Part shown: piece by piece, positions 1-7,985 of the stretch | Layout of the letters: every line of letters starts with the position of its first letter | How positions within the stretch are numbered: position 1 is the stretch's first letter | Origin: Firmicutes bacterium UBA5388 | GTDB lineage: Bacteria > Bacillota > UBA4882 > UBA10575 | Direction of reading: 5' to 3' | Assembly (NCBI GenBank): GCA_002409975.1 | Contig: DHOO01000035.1 | Location: forward strand, 9,009 to 17,760 | Length of the DNA stretch: 8,752 nucleotides | Notes under the pieces: model-generated | The model's database searches: none | Seen by the model: the letters and a program-made list of their open reading frames with translations, nothing else | Told to the model about the DNA's origin: nothing | Position numbers and translations under genes: made by a program

Positions 1-21
1 AAAAGACAACGCAAAAAGCCC
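1..21 (+). repeat. Inverted terminal repeat, left copy
   Basis: Bases 1-21 are identical to the reverse complement of 8731-8751. It begins AAAAGACAACGC and ends AAAAAGCCC. With a one-base gap the similarity runs inward to about base 29 (a shared TTAGG block). Seen directly; an exact 21-base match at both ends of an 8.7 kb window is not expected by chance. Read outward on either side the shared sequence starts GGGCTTTTTGCG, so it could be the end of an insertion sequence or other multi-copy element that continues beyond the window. What the element is cannot be decided here. Confidence 0.85.
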
Positions 22-29
22 AATTAGGC
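13..29 (-). terminator. Weak terminator-like hairpin downstream of glmL
   Basis: On the minus strand, 34 bases past the glmL stop, GCCT-AATT-GGGC can fold into three GC pairs plus one T-G wobble and is followed directly by TTTTT (bases 17-13). This has the layout of an intrinsic terminator, but the stem is short. It also overlaps the repeat shared with the other end of the window, so the hairpin may simply be part of that element. It is the only terminator-like structure seen in the direction of transcription. Confidence 0.35.
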
Positions 30-62
30 AATTCCCTCATTCACTTTATATAAAACTTTTAT

Positions 63-1448
63 TTAAACTTGAGTTAAAGCTCTTTCCAAGAGACGAAAAG
101 TAATAGCCGGGTATTGTTTGGCAAGTAACCCCAAGGTTGAAAAAAGATAGCTTCGGTCTAGATAAAACTGAGGTTGTATTGGTGTTAAGATCTCAGGTGT
201 GCTGGGGTCAGCAAGAACCCCTGTGAGAATTTTTTTTCCCGTCTGAGAATAAGCCAAAATCCCTCCAGTTCCGATTACTGTTTTTATGGTGGTCAGATCT
301 TTCCCCTCTTGAAGATAGGAGATCCCGTGAGAGGTATAAAACTTCTCCACTTTACCCGCATGTCTTTGAGTAGCGCCCTTAACCGCCAGGTAACCCAAGG
401 TTTCCTCTAGTCGTTCATCACCGGCATTACCTGGTTGGTAGTAAACAGAAGAGGAGCGTTCTTTAACTCCATTAATCACTTCTTCTTCAGGCAGCTTGGC
501 CAGCATCGCCACTAACTTTGGGGTAAAATGTTCCATTAAAGCATAAGCGCTATATCTCATTCCTAAATCGCCTTCGACTGTCCTTTTAACCTTCGGTTCA
601 GGTAATCCGTGGAGAAAAACATTAGGTTCGGTAGGTAACCCTTCGGCAATGCTATGTACATCGGTAGTAGCGCCCCCTACATCCACCAGTAGAAGAGCAC
701 CCCACCCGGGCTGTTGATTACCGGCGCCGTGCGCCAAACGTTCTGCCGCAGAAAGAACAGCCATTGGAGTCGGCATGGTAATACCATCAATCAGTTTTTC
801 CACTTGATCTAAACCTTTAGCCTGAATGATCCGTTTTAAAAAAATCTCTCTAATCTCAGCTTGAACCGGTTCAATATTTAGCTTTCCCAGTTCAGGAAGG
901 ACATTGGCTACTCGATAACAAGTTTTCCCTGCTTTTGTTAATGTTTCTTCTACCGTCGGCGCAACTGTTTTATTTCCTGCGATGATCACCGGAACAGTTA
1001 ACTCGCTTCCAGCCAGCAGCCGCGCATTATGAAGAATAGTCTCCTTATTCCCCCCATCAGTTCCTCCCGCTAAAAGCAGTAGGTCCGGTTGGAGAGAGAT
1101 GATCTCCTCAATCTCTGCGCCGGAAAGTTCAAAGCCATAGGCGCCGATCACTCGCGCCCCTGCGCCCATAGCTGCTCTTTTAGCTGCTTCCACTGTTAAT
1201 TCTGGCACTAACCCGATGGCTACCATCTTCAGACCGCCCGCCGCGCTACTACAAGCCAAGCGTTGTTCATAATTGAGCTGACCTATTCTTTTTTCCAACT
1301 TTTCAAGGGCAGTCCTATACCCTACGATCAGACCATCTTCCACGGTTGTTAATGAGCTTGCCGTTCCTAAAATCTCAGCTTGATCCAAGTCAACTGCGGT
1401 CATTTTCGTATACGTACTGCCAAAATCAATTAGTAAATAAGGTTTCAT
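63..1448 (-). CDS. glmL: GlmL/MutL-type accessory protein (ASKHA ATPase)
   Basis: This 461-residue protein belongs to the MutL/GlmL family of ASKHA-fold ATPases, which sit beside B12-dependent glutamate mutase and related aminomutases and are thought to protect or reactivate them. It is not the mismatch-repair MutL. Visible motifs are the first phosphate loop DFGSTYTK (8-15), LLLAGGTDGGN (124-134), the second phosphate loop VDVGGATTDVHS (255-266) and the adenosine-side motif IGTGGIL (392-398). Length and the MKPYLLIDFGSTYTK start match the family. An AGGAG lies 11 bases before the ATG, slightly far. The gene follows the amidase gene after 118 bases that contain no clear promoter; a GATAAT hexamer at 1498-1503 lacks a matching -35. 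No mutase gene is in the window, so the partner enzyme is unknown. Family assignment is firm; the exact substrate system is not. Confidence 0.85.
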   Translation of the reverse strand: MKPYLLIDFGSTYTKMTAVDLDQAEILGTASSLTTVEDGLIVGYRTALEKLEKRIGQLNYEQRLACSSAAGGLKMVAIGLVPELTVEAAKRAAMGAGARVIGAYGFELSGAEIEEIISLQPDLLLLAGGTDGGNKETILHNARLLAGSELTVPVIIAGNKTVAPTVEETLTKAGKTCYRVANVLPELGKLNIEPVQAEIREIFLKRIIQAKGLDQVEKLIDGITMPTPMAVLSAAERLAHGAGNQQPGWGALLLVDVGGATTDVHSIAEGLPTEPNVFLHGLPEPKVKRTVEGDLGMRYSAYALMEHFTPKLVAMLAKLPEEEVINGVKERSSSVYYQPGNAGDERLEETLGYLAVKGATQRHAGKVEKFYTSHGISYLQEGKDLTTIKTVIGTGGILAYSQTGKKILTGVLADPSTPEILTPIQPQFYLDRSYLFSTLGLLAKQYPAITFRLLERALTQV

Positions 1449-1566
1449 CTTTCGTTCAACTCCTATGGAACCCGCTCACTCCAAAAACGGGAAGTTTATT
1501 ATCGATCAACATCAACTAACAACTTGATTTTTTTGCTTGGGTCAAGTGGTGGTTGCCGTTGACAAC

Positions 1567-3483
1567 TTATTCCGCCAAAGTAGTTTGCGTCTGAAAATAG
1601 TTTAATAAACCCTGACATAAGCCTTTAGCAATCTTATCTTTAAACTCCGAAGCACGGAGGAGCTTTTCTTCCTCACTATTCGAAATAAAGCCCATTTCAA
1701 AGATGACCGTAGGCATCTCTGTTTCCCGGGGAAGCACAAAATCTTTACTCGCCATAATTCCTCGAAAATAGAGCTTCGTTTTCCTGATTACCTCTTTGGC
1801 CAGAAAATCGGCTAGCACCGCACTTTCTTGCCGTTCCGGATGATGCCAGACCTCGAGACCATTAATCTTTGGATTGTCATGATTGTTGGCGTGAATACTA
1901 ATCATAACTCCAGCGCCTACCCGATTGGCAATGGCCACTCGATCATATAACCAGAGATAACGGTCATCATCTCTTGTCAACAAGACCTGGGCTCCCAAAT
2001 TTTCCAAATACTTCTTAAGTCTGACCGCCACATCTAAATTCAGATCTTTCTCCCTGAGCCCGTGTCTACTAATAGCGCCCGCATCCGCCCCACCATGACC
2101 GGGATCGAGAAGAATAATCTTACCAAAAAGCGGAGCATTCTCAATTCTAATCGTCATTATACTCCGATCTTCATTAAGCATTATACTATACTGATGATGC
2201 TCAGGGATAGGTAACTCTACTTGAACCATCGCCGGATCTTTTTCCCTTACCCGAAAAGTTGATTCTTTGTTTAGCTCAGAAAGCATCTGCTCCTTTACTT
2301 CTATATGATGCAGGTTAATTAGTAGCGTCTTCGTTTTTTCATCAAAAATGGGGTCCGCCTTCATTTCACCGGAACTTCTTAACACTAATTCGCTGGCGCT
2401 ACCATCTTTAACCCAAGAAGCTCCTAACAACTCTTGAACGGTTTTAATCACCAAGCGGCCCATATTCTCCTGAGCAGTGGTAATTATACAGTTCCTGGGT
2501 TCTTTAATCTCCAATACCAGGCGAATGGTATGTGGGTCAAACTGGCTGACTCTAATATTCTTTACCCAACCATTATTCCCCGGAATAGTGGTCATTGGTC
2601 CAGTTAGGGTTACATCCCAAAGATCAAGCACGATGCGATGGGGATCGAACAGATAATCAGTTCTGTAGCTAACTGGGTACGAAGTATCAATGTAGATTTC
2701 CGGTGTTTTAGTGGCTGAGTGAAAGCTCACATCCTTTAAGAAGGCGTTTAATATTAACTGCAGTTCCCTTGGTTGTGTAGAAGTCTGGAGGAGCTTATAT
2801 CCCACTAAAAAATCAAGATCAAAAACCACCCGTACTGTATCGCGGTCAAAGCGGCTCACCCGTACTCCTTTAACCGGCGCGCCGGCAAGATCTATGGTCG
2901 ACAAAAAAGGAGATAGCTCTATTCCATTAAGATCAATGACCAAGCGATCGGGTTTCTCCAGCAAAAAAGATTGATAAGTATAATCTCCAGTGATTTTCAG
3001 CGTATAACCCATCTTGCTTTGGTTCGTTTGTTCGATTCCTAAGAGATATTTTCCTTTCCACTGCAAAGCAAGTGTCTCTTTCTCAATTTTACCGGCTACT
3101 CCCAGTCGATCAGCAATTTCCAAAGGAAGCCAAACTTCATCCCCTATTTGGCGTGGCGCATTCTTCAGCCTTTCCTGCTTTCCATTCCAAGCACAATCTT
3201 CTTCCCCTACTTTTAGACTGGCGGTCAGAGAGCCAACCACCATCCTAATTTCACCTTTGGGAGTCACGGTTACCTTAGCCGATAAATAAGTACGGAAAAA
3301 AGGCAAGGCTAAAAAAGGCGTCTTCCCCACCACCAAACTAGAAATACCCTGCACTTGTTCTCCTTCGAAAGAGATCGGGAGAAGGGCCTCGTTTCCCTCT
3401 CCTCTCAATGGGAAAATCACGATCATTAAAAATAATATGAGATAAAGAGGTACTGTTTTCCAAACCGAAGATCTTTCCACCAT
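1567..3483 (-). CDS. Secreted N-acetylmuramoyl-L-alanine amidase with stalk and AMIN domains
   Basis: The product is a zinc amidase that cleaves the amide bond between MurNAc and L-alanine in peptidoglycan, probably outside the membrane. Residues 1-29 form a signal peptide or membrane anchor (positive start, then hydrophobic 11-26). Residues about 32-145 resemble the copper-amine-oxidase-like N-terminal (stalk) domain. Two AMIN domains follow (about 158-246 and 257-348), and about 362-448 looks like a third, degraded copy. The C-terminal Amidase_3 domain (455-630) has the zinc ligands His463 (DPGHGG), Glu478 and His531 (SIHAN), and the catalytic Glu596 (FEMGF), so it should be active. An AGGAGG five bases before the ATG supports the start. 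It follows pcrA after 103 bases and may be translated with a short overlapping leader ORF (3426-3536). AMIN domains are known to direct such enzymes to the envelope or septum; whether this one serves division, sporulation or recycling cannot be told. Confidence 0.93.
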   Translation of the reverse strand: MVERSSVWKTVPLYLILFLMIVIFPLRGEGNEALLPISFEGEQVQGISSLVVGKTPFLALPFFRTYLSAKVTVTPKGEIRMVVGSLTASLKVGEEDCAWNGKQERLKNAPRQIGDEVWLPLEIADRLGVAGKIEKETLALQWKGKYLLGIEQTNQSKMGYTLKITGDYTYQSFLLEKPDRLVIDLNGIELSPFLSTIDLAGAPVKGVRVSRFDRDTVRVVFDLDFLVGYKLLQTSTQPRELQLILNAFLKDVSFHSATKTPEIYIDTSYPVSYRTDYLFDPHRIVLDLWDVTLTGPMTTIPGNNGWVKNIRVSQFDPHTIRLVLEIKEPRNCIITTAQENMGRLVIKTVQELLGASWVKDGSASELVLRSSGEMKADPIFDEKTKTLLINLHHIEVKEQMLSELNKESTFRVREKDPAMVQVELPIPEHHQYSIMLNEDRSIMTIRIENAPLFGKIILLDPGHGGADAGAISRHGLREKDLNLDVAVRLKKYLENLGAQVLLTRDDDRYLWLYDRVAIANRVGAGVMISIHANNHDNPKINGLEVWHHPERQESAVLADFLAKEVIRKTKLYFRGIMASKDFVLPRETEMPTVIFEMGFISNSEEEKLLRASEFKDKIAKGLCQGLLNYFQTQTTLAE

Positions 3484-3536
3484 CGAATCCTCCTGCTAAA
3501 ACTATTGTTGACCTTAATAGATCTTCGACTCTTCAC
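3426..3536 (-). CDS. Possible short leader ORF overlapping the amidase start
   Basis: A GTG at 3534-3536 opens a 36-codon frame ending in TAA at 3426-3428. Eight bases upstream lies GGGGGAGG (3545-3552), a stronger Shine-Dalgarno sequence than most in the window and one that serves no other gene. The frame is offset from the amidase gene and overlaps its first 58 bases. The predicted peptide is basic, rich in Arg and Lys in its first half and aromatic at its end, with no recognisable family. It could be a leader for translational coupling, or the purine run could be chance. Low confidence. Confidence 0.2.
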   Translation of the reverse strand: MKSRRSIKVNNSFSRRIRWWKDLRFGKQYLFISYYF

Positions 3537-3586
3537 TGGACGTTCCTCCCCCTGCTAGCTAAGAGCTTTTAGGAATATATTGGAAA

Positions 3587-5755
3587 CTAGTTAATTTTAT
3601 CGATCGGGGCTAAGTCTAAAAGAAGTTCTTTAATCCCCAACCCGGGAAAAGCAACCTTAGCTGAAGAATTTTTACCTTCACCCTGTACGGAAATGATCGT
3701 TCCGCATCCCCACTTCCGATGAGTGATTTTATCGCCAGGCCTATAAATAACCAGAGTCTTTCCTTCTTCTCTCTTAGAATTAGGCGCCGTCAATTTTCGT
3801 TGTAAAGCAGTAGCCTGCTTGGACTCTCCAGGTTTAGCAAGCAACTCATCGGGTATTTCTTGCAGAAATCTTGAGGCCACACCATACTGAGTGTTTCCGT
3901 ATAAGGTACGCATCACCGCATAAGTTAGATATAATTGCTGACAAGCTCTCGTCATCCCTACATAACAGAGTCTTCTCTCTTCTTCCAGTTCAGCCTGGTC
4001 AAGCAGAGAGCGACTATGAGGAAAAACCCCCTCTTCCATTCCTACCAGGAACACAACGGGGAATTCCAGACCCTTTGCTGAGTGGATGGTCATTAAAGTG
4101 ACGCCATCTTGCTCCTGGTTATAATTATCAACATCCGCGACTAAAGCAACGGTCTCCAAAAAAGCCCCCAGTGATTTGTCTTCACTTTCCTTCTCAAATC
4201 CAGTAGTAATCGAAAGAAACTCATTAAGATTTTCTAACCTACTCTCTGCCTCCACCGTATCTTCTTGCTGTAAACTCCCGAGGTAGCCCGAGTCTTCCAT
4301 TATCCTCTTGGTTAGCTCAGAAATAGTTGCAGTTTCTTTAAGCACAACCATCTCTTGGAGAAACTGATAAAACCTAGTTAAGAGTGTAATTGCCCTATTT
4401 GTCAGGGTAGAAGCTTCTGCTACTTGATATAAACCCTCCAGAATGCTTAAACCGCTCTCCTCTAAAAAAGTAAACAACCGTTCAACAGTAGTTTCCCCGA
4501 TTCCTCGTTTGGGAGTGTTAATCACCCGCCTTAAACTTATGCGATCGTTGGGATTGTAAACTAATTTCAGATAACTCAGAAGGTCCCTTATTTCTTTGCG
4601 GTCGTAAAAACGCTGACCACCTACGACTTTATAGGGAATGCCCTTTTGGATAAAGACTTCCTCAAAGACCCGAGACTGCGCATTAGTTCGGTAGAGAAGA
4701 GCAAAATCAGAGAATTTCCTTCCTTCTTTACCGATTAAACTCTCCAGCGCCGAGGAGACCAGCCAGGCTTCTTCCCTTTCATCGGCCGCTTTTAAGACCG
4801 TCACCAACATTCCTTCTTCATTCTCCGTCCAAAGCGTCTTGCTTTTCCGGGAATAATTATTCCTGATTACTTCATTAGCAGCTTTTAGGATGTTTTTGGT
4901 GGACCGGTAATTCTGCTCTAACTTTACTATTTTAACTTCAGGATAATCTTTCTCAAAGTCAAGGATATTTCTAATATCCGCGCTGCGGAAGCTATAGATC
5001 GATTGGTCATCATCCCCGACCACGCAGAGGTTACGCTCTTTACTCGCCAGTAGATGGACGAGCACATACTGAGCATGATTTGTATCCTGATACTCATCAA
5101 TCATAATATATTTGAATCTATCCTGATATTTGCTAAGAACCGCCGGGTATTCCCGGAACAAACGGATAGTGAGCATAATTAAATCATCAAAGTCAACAGC
5201 GGAATTCTGCCATAGTCTCTGCTGATAAAGAGGGTAGACCTTCCTAACAACTTCTGCCCAGAAATCTGCGGCCTGTTTCTCATACTCCTTTGGTCCAACC
5301 AATTCATTTTTTGCATTTGAGATTGTTGCTAATACCGCTCGCGGATTAAAATTATTCTCACTGAGGTTTAGTTCGCGCATAACCTGTTTAACGACTGTCA
5401 ACTGATCTGAAGAGTCGTAGATCACAAAGTTCTTGTCGAGACCGATAGCCGCCCCATCTTGTCTCAAAATACGGACACAAGTAGCATGAAAAGTCGCAAG
5501 CCAAATGCTTTCAGCCTGCGGTCCGATTAAGGCGCTTACCCTTTCTCTCATTTCTTGAGCCGCTTTATTCGTAAAGGTCACCGCCAGAATGTTTCTCGAA
5601 TTAACTCCGTTCAGCAAAAGTTTAGCTATCCGATAAGTTAGCACCCGGGTCTTCCCGCTCCCGGCTCCGGCTAAAATGAGAAGCGGTCCCTCTGTATGGC
5701 AGACCGCTTCCTGTTGTGCCGGGTTAAGATCTTTCATCCATAATTCCACTACCAC
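3587..5755 (-). CDS. pcrA: ATP-dependent 3'-5' DNA helicase PcrA (UvrD/Rep family)
   Basis: This is a superfamily 1A helicase that unwinds DNA in repair, plasmid rolling-circle replication and removal of RecA or stalled RNA polymerase; PcrA is the essential Gram-positive form. The 722 residues match the family length. Motifs in order: Q motif LNPAQQEAV (10-18), Walker A AGAGSGKT (29-36), Ia TFTNKAA (60-66), Walker B IDEYQD (219-224), III GDDDQSIYSFRSAD (247-260), IV LEQNYRS (279-285), V TIHSAKGLEFPVV (556-568), VI RRLCYVGMTRA (594-604). A linker leads to a C-terminal Tudor-like domain (about 668-720), the RNA-polymerase-binding tail typical of PcrA. The start is uncertain: the GTG at 5755 has GGGAG close by (about four bases), while GTG 5749 and ATG 5737 (giving MKDLNPAQQ, closer to the family start) are alternatives. 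It begins 32 bases after hisIE, so it may share that transcript. The usual ligA neighbour is not seen. Confidence 0.96.
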   Translation of the reverse strand: MVVELWMKDLNPAQQEAVCHTEGPLLILAGAGSGKTRVLTYRIAKLLLNGVNSRNILAVTFTNKAAQEMRERVSALIGPQAESIWLATFHATCVRILRQDGAAIGLDKNFVIYDSSDQLTVVKQVMRELNLSENNFNPRAVLATISNAKNELVGPKEYEKQAADFWAEVVRKVYPLYQQRLWQNSAVDFDDLIMLTIRLFREYPAVLSKYQDRFKYIMIDEYQDTNHAQYVLVHLLASKERNLCVVGDDDQSIYSFRSADIRNILDFEKDYPEVKIVKLEQNYRSTKNILKAANEVIRNNYSRKSKTLWTENEEGMLVTVLKAADEREEAWLVSSALESLIGKEGRKFSDFALLYRTNAQSRVFEEVFIQKGIPYKVVGGQRFYDRKEIRDLLSYLKLVYNPNDRISLRRVINTPKRGIGETTVERLFTFLEESGLSILEGLYQVAEASTLTNRAITLLTRFYQFLQEMVVLKETATISELTKRIMEDSGYLGSLQQEDTVEAESRLENLNEFLSITTGFEKESEDKSLGAFLETVALVADVDNYNQEQDGVTLMTIHSAKGLEFPVVFLVGMEEGVFPHSRSLLDQAELEEERRLCYVGMTRACQQLYLTYAVMRTLYGNTQYGVASRFLQEIPDELLAKPGESKQATALQRKLTAPNSKREEGKTLVIYRPGDKITHRKWGCGTIISVQGEGKNSSAKVAFPGLGIKELLLDLAPIDKIN

Positions 5756-5787
5756 TTCACTCCCGTCGACTGCGCAATATTCTCAAC

Positions 5788-6429
5788 TTAACGACGTTTT
5801 TCCAACTCTCTGATGATCTCAGCCGGTTTAATCCCATGCCAAGCCAATAGTACTAACAAGTGGAAAATTAAGTCTGCGGTCTCATAGACAACCTCATCTT
5901 GACAATTGTTTTTGGAACCAATGATTACTTCAGCCGCCTCTTCTCCAACTTTTTTCAACATCTTATCCTGTCCCTGCTCCCAAAGGTAACAAGTATAAGA
6001 GCCTTCTTTCGGGTTGACCTTCCGGTCAAGGATTAGCTGATAGAGTTCGTTTATCAACTGAAATTCCTTTTTCGCTACAGGAGTAACATCCTCCTGTACC
6101 CCAACACTACGAAAGAAACAACTCCGCTTCCCAGTATGACAAACCTGACCCCCGACTGATTCTACTTTGAGCAGAAGAGCATCTCCGTCACAATCAAGCT
6201 TAATCTCCTTTATTTTTTGAAGATGTCCAGAGGTTTCTCCTTTATGCCATAATTCCTGGCGACTCCTGCTAAAAAACCAGGCTTCGTCAGTTTCTATCGT
6301 CTTTTTTAAAGCTTCTTGGTTCATAAAGCCAACCATCAAAACTTCGCCGGTGTTAAAATCCTGAAGCACCGCAGTAATTAAACCTTTATCATCAAATTTA
6401 ACTTCAGTTAAGAGTTCATCCTTATTCAT
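5788..6429 (-). CDS. hisIE: Bifunctional PR-AMP cyclohydrolase / PR-ATP pyrophosphohydrolase
   Basis: This fused enzyme carries out steps 2 and 3 of histidine synthesis in the cytoplasm: PR-ATP to PR-AMP (HisE domain) and PR-AMP to ProFAR (HisI domain). The N-terminal HisI domain (about 10-112) has the metal site LDCDGDALLL (Asp79, Cys80, Asp81, Asp83), then VCHTGKRSCFF with Cys97 and Cys104, the residues that hold zinc and magnesium in this family. The C-terminal HisE domain (about 125-213) has KKVGEEAAEVIIGSKN (159-174) and DEVVYETADLIFHLLVLL (178-195), the acidic MazG-like metal site. Total length of 213 fits HisIE fusions. AAGGA lies five bases before the ATG. It begins 30 bases after hisF and closes the his block. 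Confidence 0.97.
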   Translation of the reverse strand: MNKDELLTEVKFDDKGLITAVLQDFNTGEVLMVGFMNQEALKKTIETDEAWFFSRSRQELWHKGETSGHLQKIKEIKLDCDGDALLLKVESVGGQVCHTGKRSCFFRSVGVQEDVTPVAKKEFQLINELYQLILDRKVNPKEGSYTCYLWEQGQDKMLKKVGEEAAEVIIGSKNNCQDEVVYETADLIFHLLVLLAWHGIKPAEIIRELEKRR

Positions 6430-6459
6430 CGGGTTCCTTCCTTTCGCCCCTCAATTTCT

Positions 6460-7224
6460 CTACATTCTGACCGCTATCCCGGCTGAAGCCAGGTAGTCCT
6501 TAACCTCATGAATAGTATAGGTCTGAAAATGGAAAATAGAGGCAGCCAGTACCGCATCGGCCTTTCCTTTGAGGACAGCATCACGTAAATGTTCTAATTT
6601 TCCTGCTCCTCCGGAGGCAATCACCGGCATCTTCACCTGGTCCCTAACAGCCCGCAAGAGCTCATAATCATAGCCATCTTTTGTCCCATCAGTATCCATG
6701 CTTGTTACTAAAAGCTCCCCGACACCTAACTTTTCCGCATGAGTAACCCACTCTAGAACATCCAGACCGGTCGGCGTAAGACCACCATTAATATAAACTT
6801 CCCACCCCTCATTAGCAGCCAGCCCCCGCCTTTTAGCATCCACTGCTAAAACTAGCCGCTGGCTGCCAACCCTGCTGACCGCTGTTGATAACAGTTCCGG
6901 GTTTTTGACCGCCGCCGAATTGATGGAGATTTTATCAGCGCCCGCTGCCAATAGCTCCTCGATCCCAGCAACGGTGGAAACACCACCTCCGACGGTAAAG
7001 GGAATGGAAATCTTCTGAGCGATCTTAGCGACCATCTCCAGAAGAGTTTTCCTTTGCTCCCGCGCAGCGGCAATTGCTAAAAAAACAAGTTCATCAGCGC
7101 CTTCGCGGTCATAATAAGCCCCCAGTTCCACCGGATCACCGGTATCCCGCAGAGAAGAAAAATTAACCCCTTTGACCACCCTTCCATCCTTCACGTCTAA
7201 GCAAGGGATAATTCTTATTGTCAT
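6460..7224 (-). CDS. hisF: Imidazole glycerol phosphate synthase subunit HisF
   Basis: HisF is the cyclase subunit that turns PRFAR plus ammonia into imidazole glycerol phosphate and AICAR; the ammonia normally comes from the glutaminase HisH through the barrel. The 254-residue beta/alpha barrel shows IIPCLDVKDGRVVKGVNF with catalytic Asp10, AVDAKR with Asp129, phosphate loops TVGGGV (77-82) and ASGGAG (203-208), and TSMDTDGTKDGYD (174-186). The gate residues known from the Thermotoga enzyme are kept (Arg4, Glu45, Lys98, Glu170). Odd point: the near-invariant FLDITA motif reads FLAIAA (48-53), so the Asp equivalent to Thermotoga Asp51 is Ala50 and the following Thr is Ala52. The start codon overlaps the hisA stop (ATGA), with AAGGGGAG just upstream. 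No hisH is found in this operon segment, so the ammonia source is an open question. Confidence 0.96.
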   Translation of the reverse strand: MTIRIIPCLDVKDGRVVKGVNFSSLRDTGDPVELGAYYDREGADELVFLAIAAAREQRKTLLEMVAKIAQKISIPFTVGGGVSTVAGIEELLAAGADKISINSAAVKNPELLSTAVSRVGSQRLVLAVDAKRRGLAANEGWEVYINGGLTPTGLDVLEWVTHAEKLGVGELLVTSMDTDGTKDGYDYELLRAVRDQVKMPVIASGGAGKLEHLRDAVLKGKADAVLAASIFHFQTYTIHEVKDYLASAGIAVRM

Positions 7225-7958
7225 CTCCCCTTCTCTCCTTTAACTAAACTAATCGCTGTTTTAAGATCTAGCTTTCCACTATAAAGCGCTTTACCAACAA
7301 TAGCGCCCATTACACCCAAGGGTTGGAGCTTCTTTAGTTTTTTCAGATCTGCTAACGAGGAGATCCCCCCGGAGGCAATCAACTTAATCCCACTATACTT
7401 TGTCATTTCTTCTAAAGAACCAAAATTTGGTCCGGAGAGCATGCCATCCCGCGAAATATCAGTATAGATAACCTCGGTAATACCCCAGTCCGCAGCCTGT
7501 TTTACCAGATCTAGCGCCTTTAGGGAACTGGTTTTTAGCCAGCCATCAACCGCCACCATTCCCTCTCTCGCGTCAACCCCTAAAATAATGCGTCCCGGGT
7601 ATTGCCGGCATACTGTCGAGACAAACTTGGGATTTGATACTGCCGCCGAACCCAAGATCACCCATTCCACCCCCTGGTCAAGATAAAAGGAGACCGTCTC
7701 TTCATCTCTGATTCCTCCACCGATCTCCACAGGGACTGCTACTGACTGGGCGAGTTGAAGAACTAATTCTTTCTGGACCGGATAACCATCCTTGGCGCCG
7801 TCCAAATCTACGAGATGCAGTCTTTCGGCGCCATCAGCTATCCATCCTTGGGCCACTGCCAATAAATCGGAACTGTACACCGTCTCGCGGCTAAAATCCC
7901 CTTGTTCTAAGCGGACACAAGCTCCGTCTTTTAAGTCAATTGCCGGAATTATGATCAT
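7221..7958 (-). CDS. hisA: ProFAR isomerase HisA
   Basis: HisA catalyses the Amadori rearrangement of ProFAR to PRFAR, the step before HisF. It is a beta/alpha barrel of 245 residues with IIIPAIDLKDG (catalytic Asp8), HLVDLDGA (48-55), phosphate loop EIGGGI (78-83), GVDAREG with Asp129, TDISRDGMLSGPN (166-178) and ASGGIS (195-200). An in-frame ATG five codons upstream (7971-7973) would give 250 residues. I prefer 7958 because GGAGAG (7966-7971) lies seven bases before it and MIIIPAIDLK is the usual family start, while the upstream ATG is itself part of that ribosome site and has only a weak site of its own. It overlaps hisF by four bases. It is separated from hisB by about 159 bases, where hisH would normally be. 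Confidence 0.95.
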   Translation of the reverse strand: MIIIPAIDLKDGACVRLEQGDFSRETVYSSDLLAVAQGWIADGAERLHLVDLDGAKDGYPVQKELVLQLAQSVAVPVEIGGGIRDEETVSFYLDQGVEWVILGSAAVSNPKFVSTVCRQYPGRIILGVDAREGMVAVDGWLKTSSLKALDLVKQAADWGITEVIYTDISRDGMLSGPNFGSLEEMTKYSGIKLIASGGISSLADLKKLKKLQPLGVMGAIVGKALYSGKLDLKTAISLVKGEKGR

Positions 7959-7965
7959 CTTTGTT

Positions 7966-7971
7966 CTCTCC
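7966..7971 (-). promoter_or_regulatory. Ribosome binding site that decides the hisA start
   Basis: GGAGAG on the minus strand sits seven bases upstream of the ATG at 7956-7958. It overlaps the G of the alternative upstream ATG (7971-7973), so initiation at the upstream codon would place this site inside the coding region. This favours the shorter HisA. Confidence 0.7.
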
Positions 7972-7985
7972 ATCCGCTCTGTTTT

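Noticed and set aside
1496..1545. Possible promoter before glmL (GATAAT at 1498-1503, TTGACC at 1540-1545 on the minus strand)
   Set aside because: The two hexamers are too far apart to pair, and neither has a good partner at 16-18 bases.
3484..3586. Terminator between pcrA and the amidase gene
   Set aside because: The only short stem (CTAA/TTAG around 3560-3573) is AT-rich and has no T run after it on the minus strand.
6852..7073. A 73-residue minus-strand frame inside hisF
   Set aside because: It is an out-of-frame shadow of a well-supported hisF.
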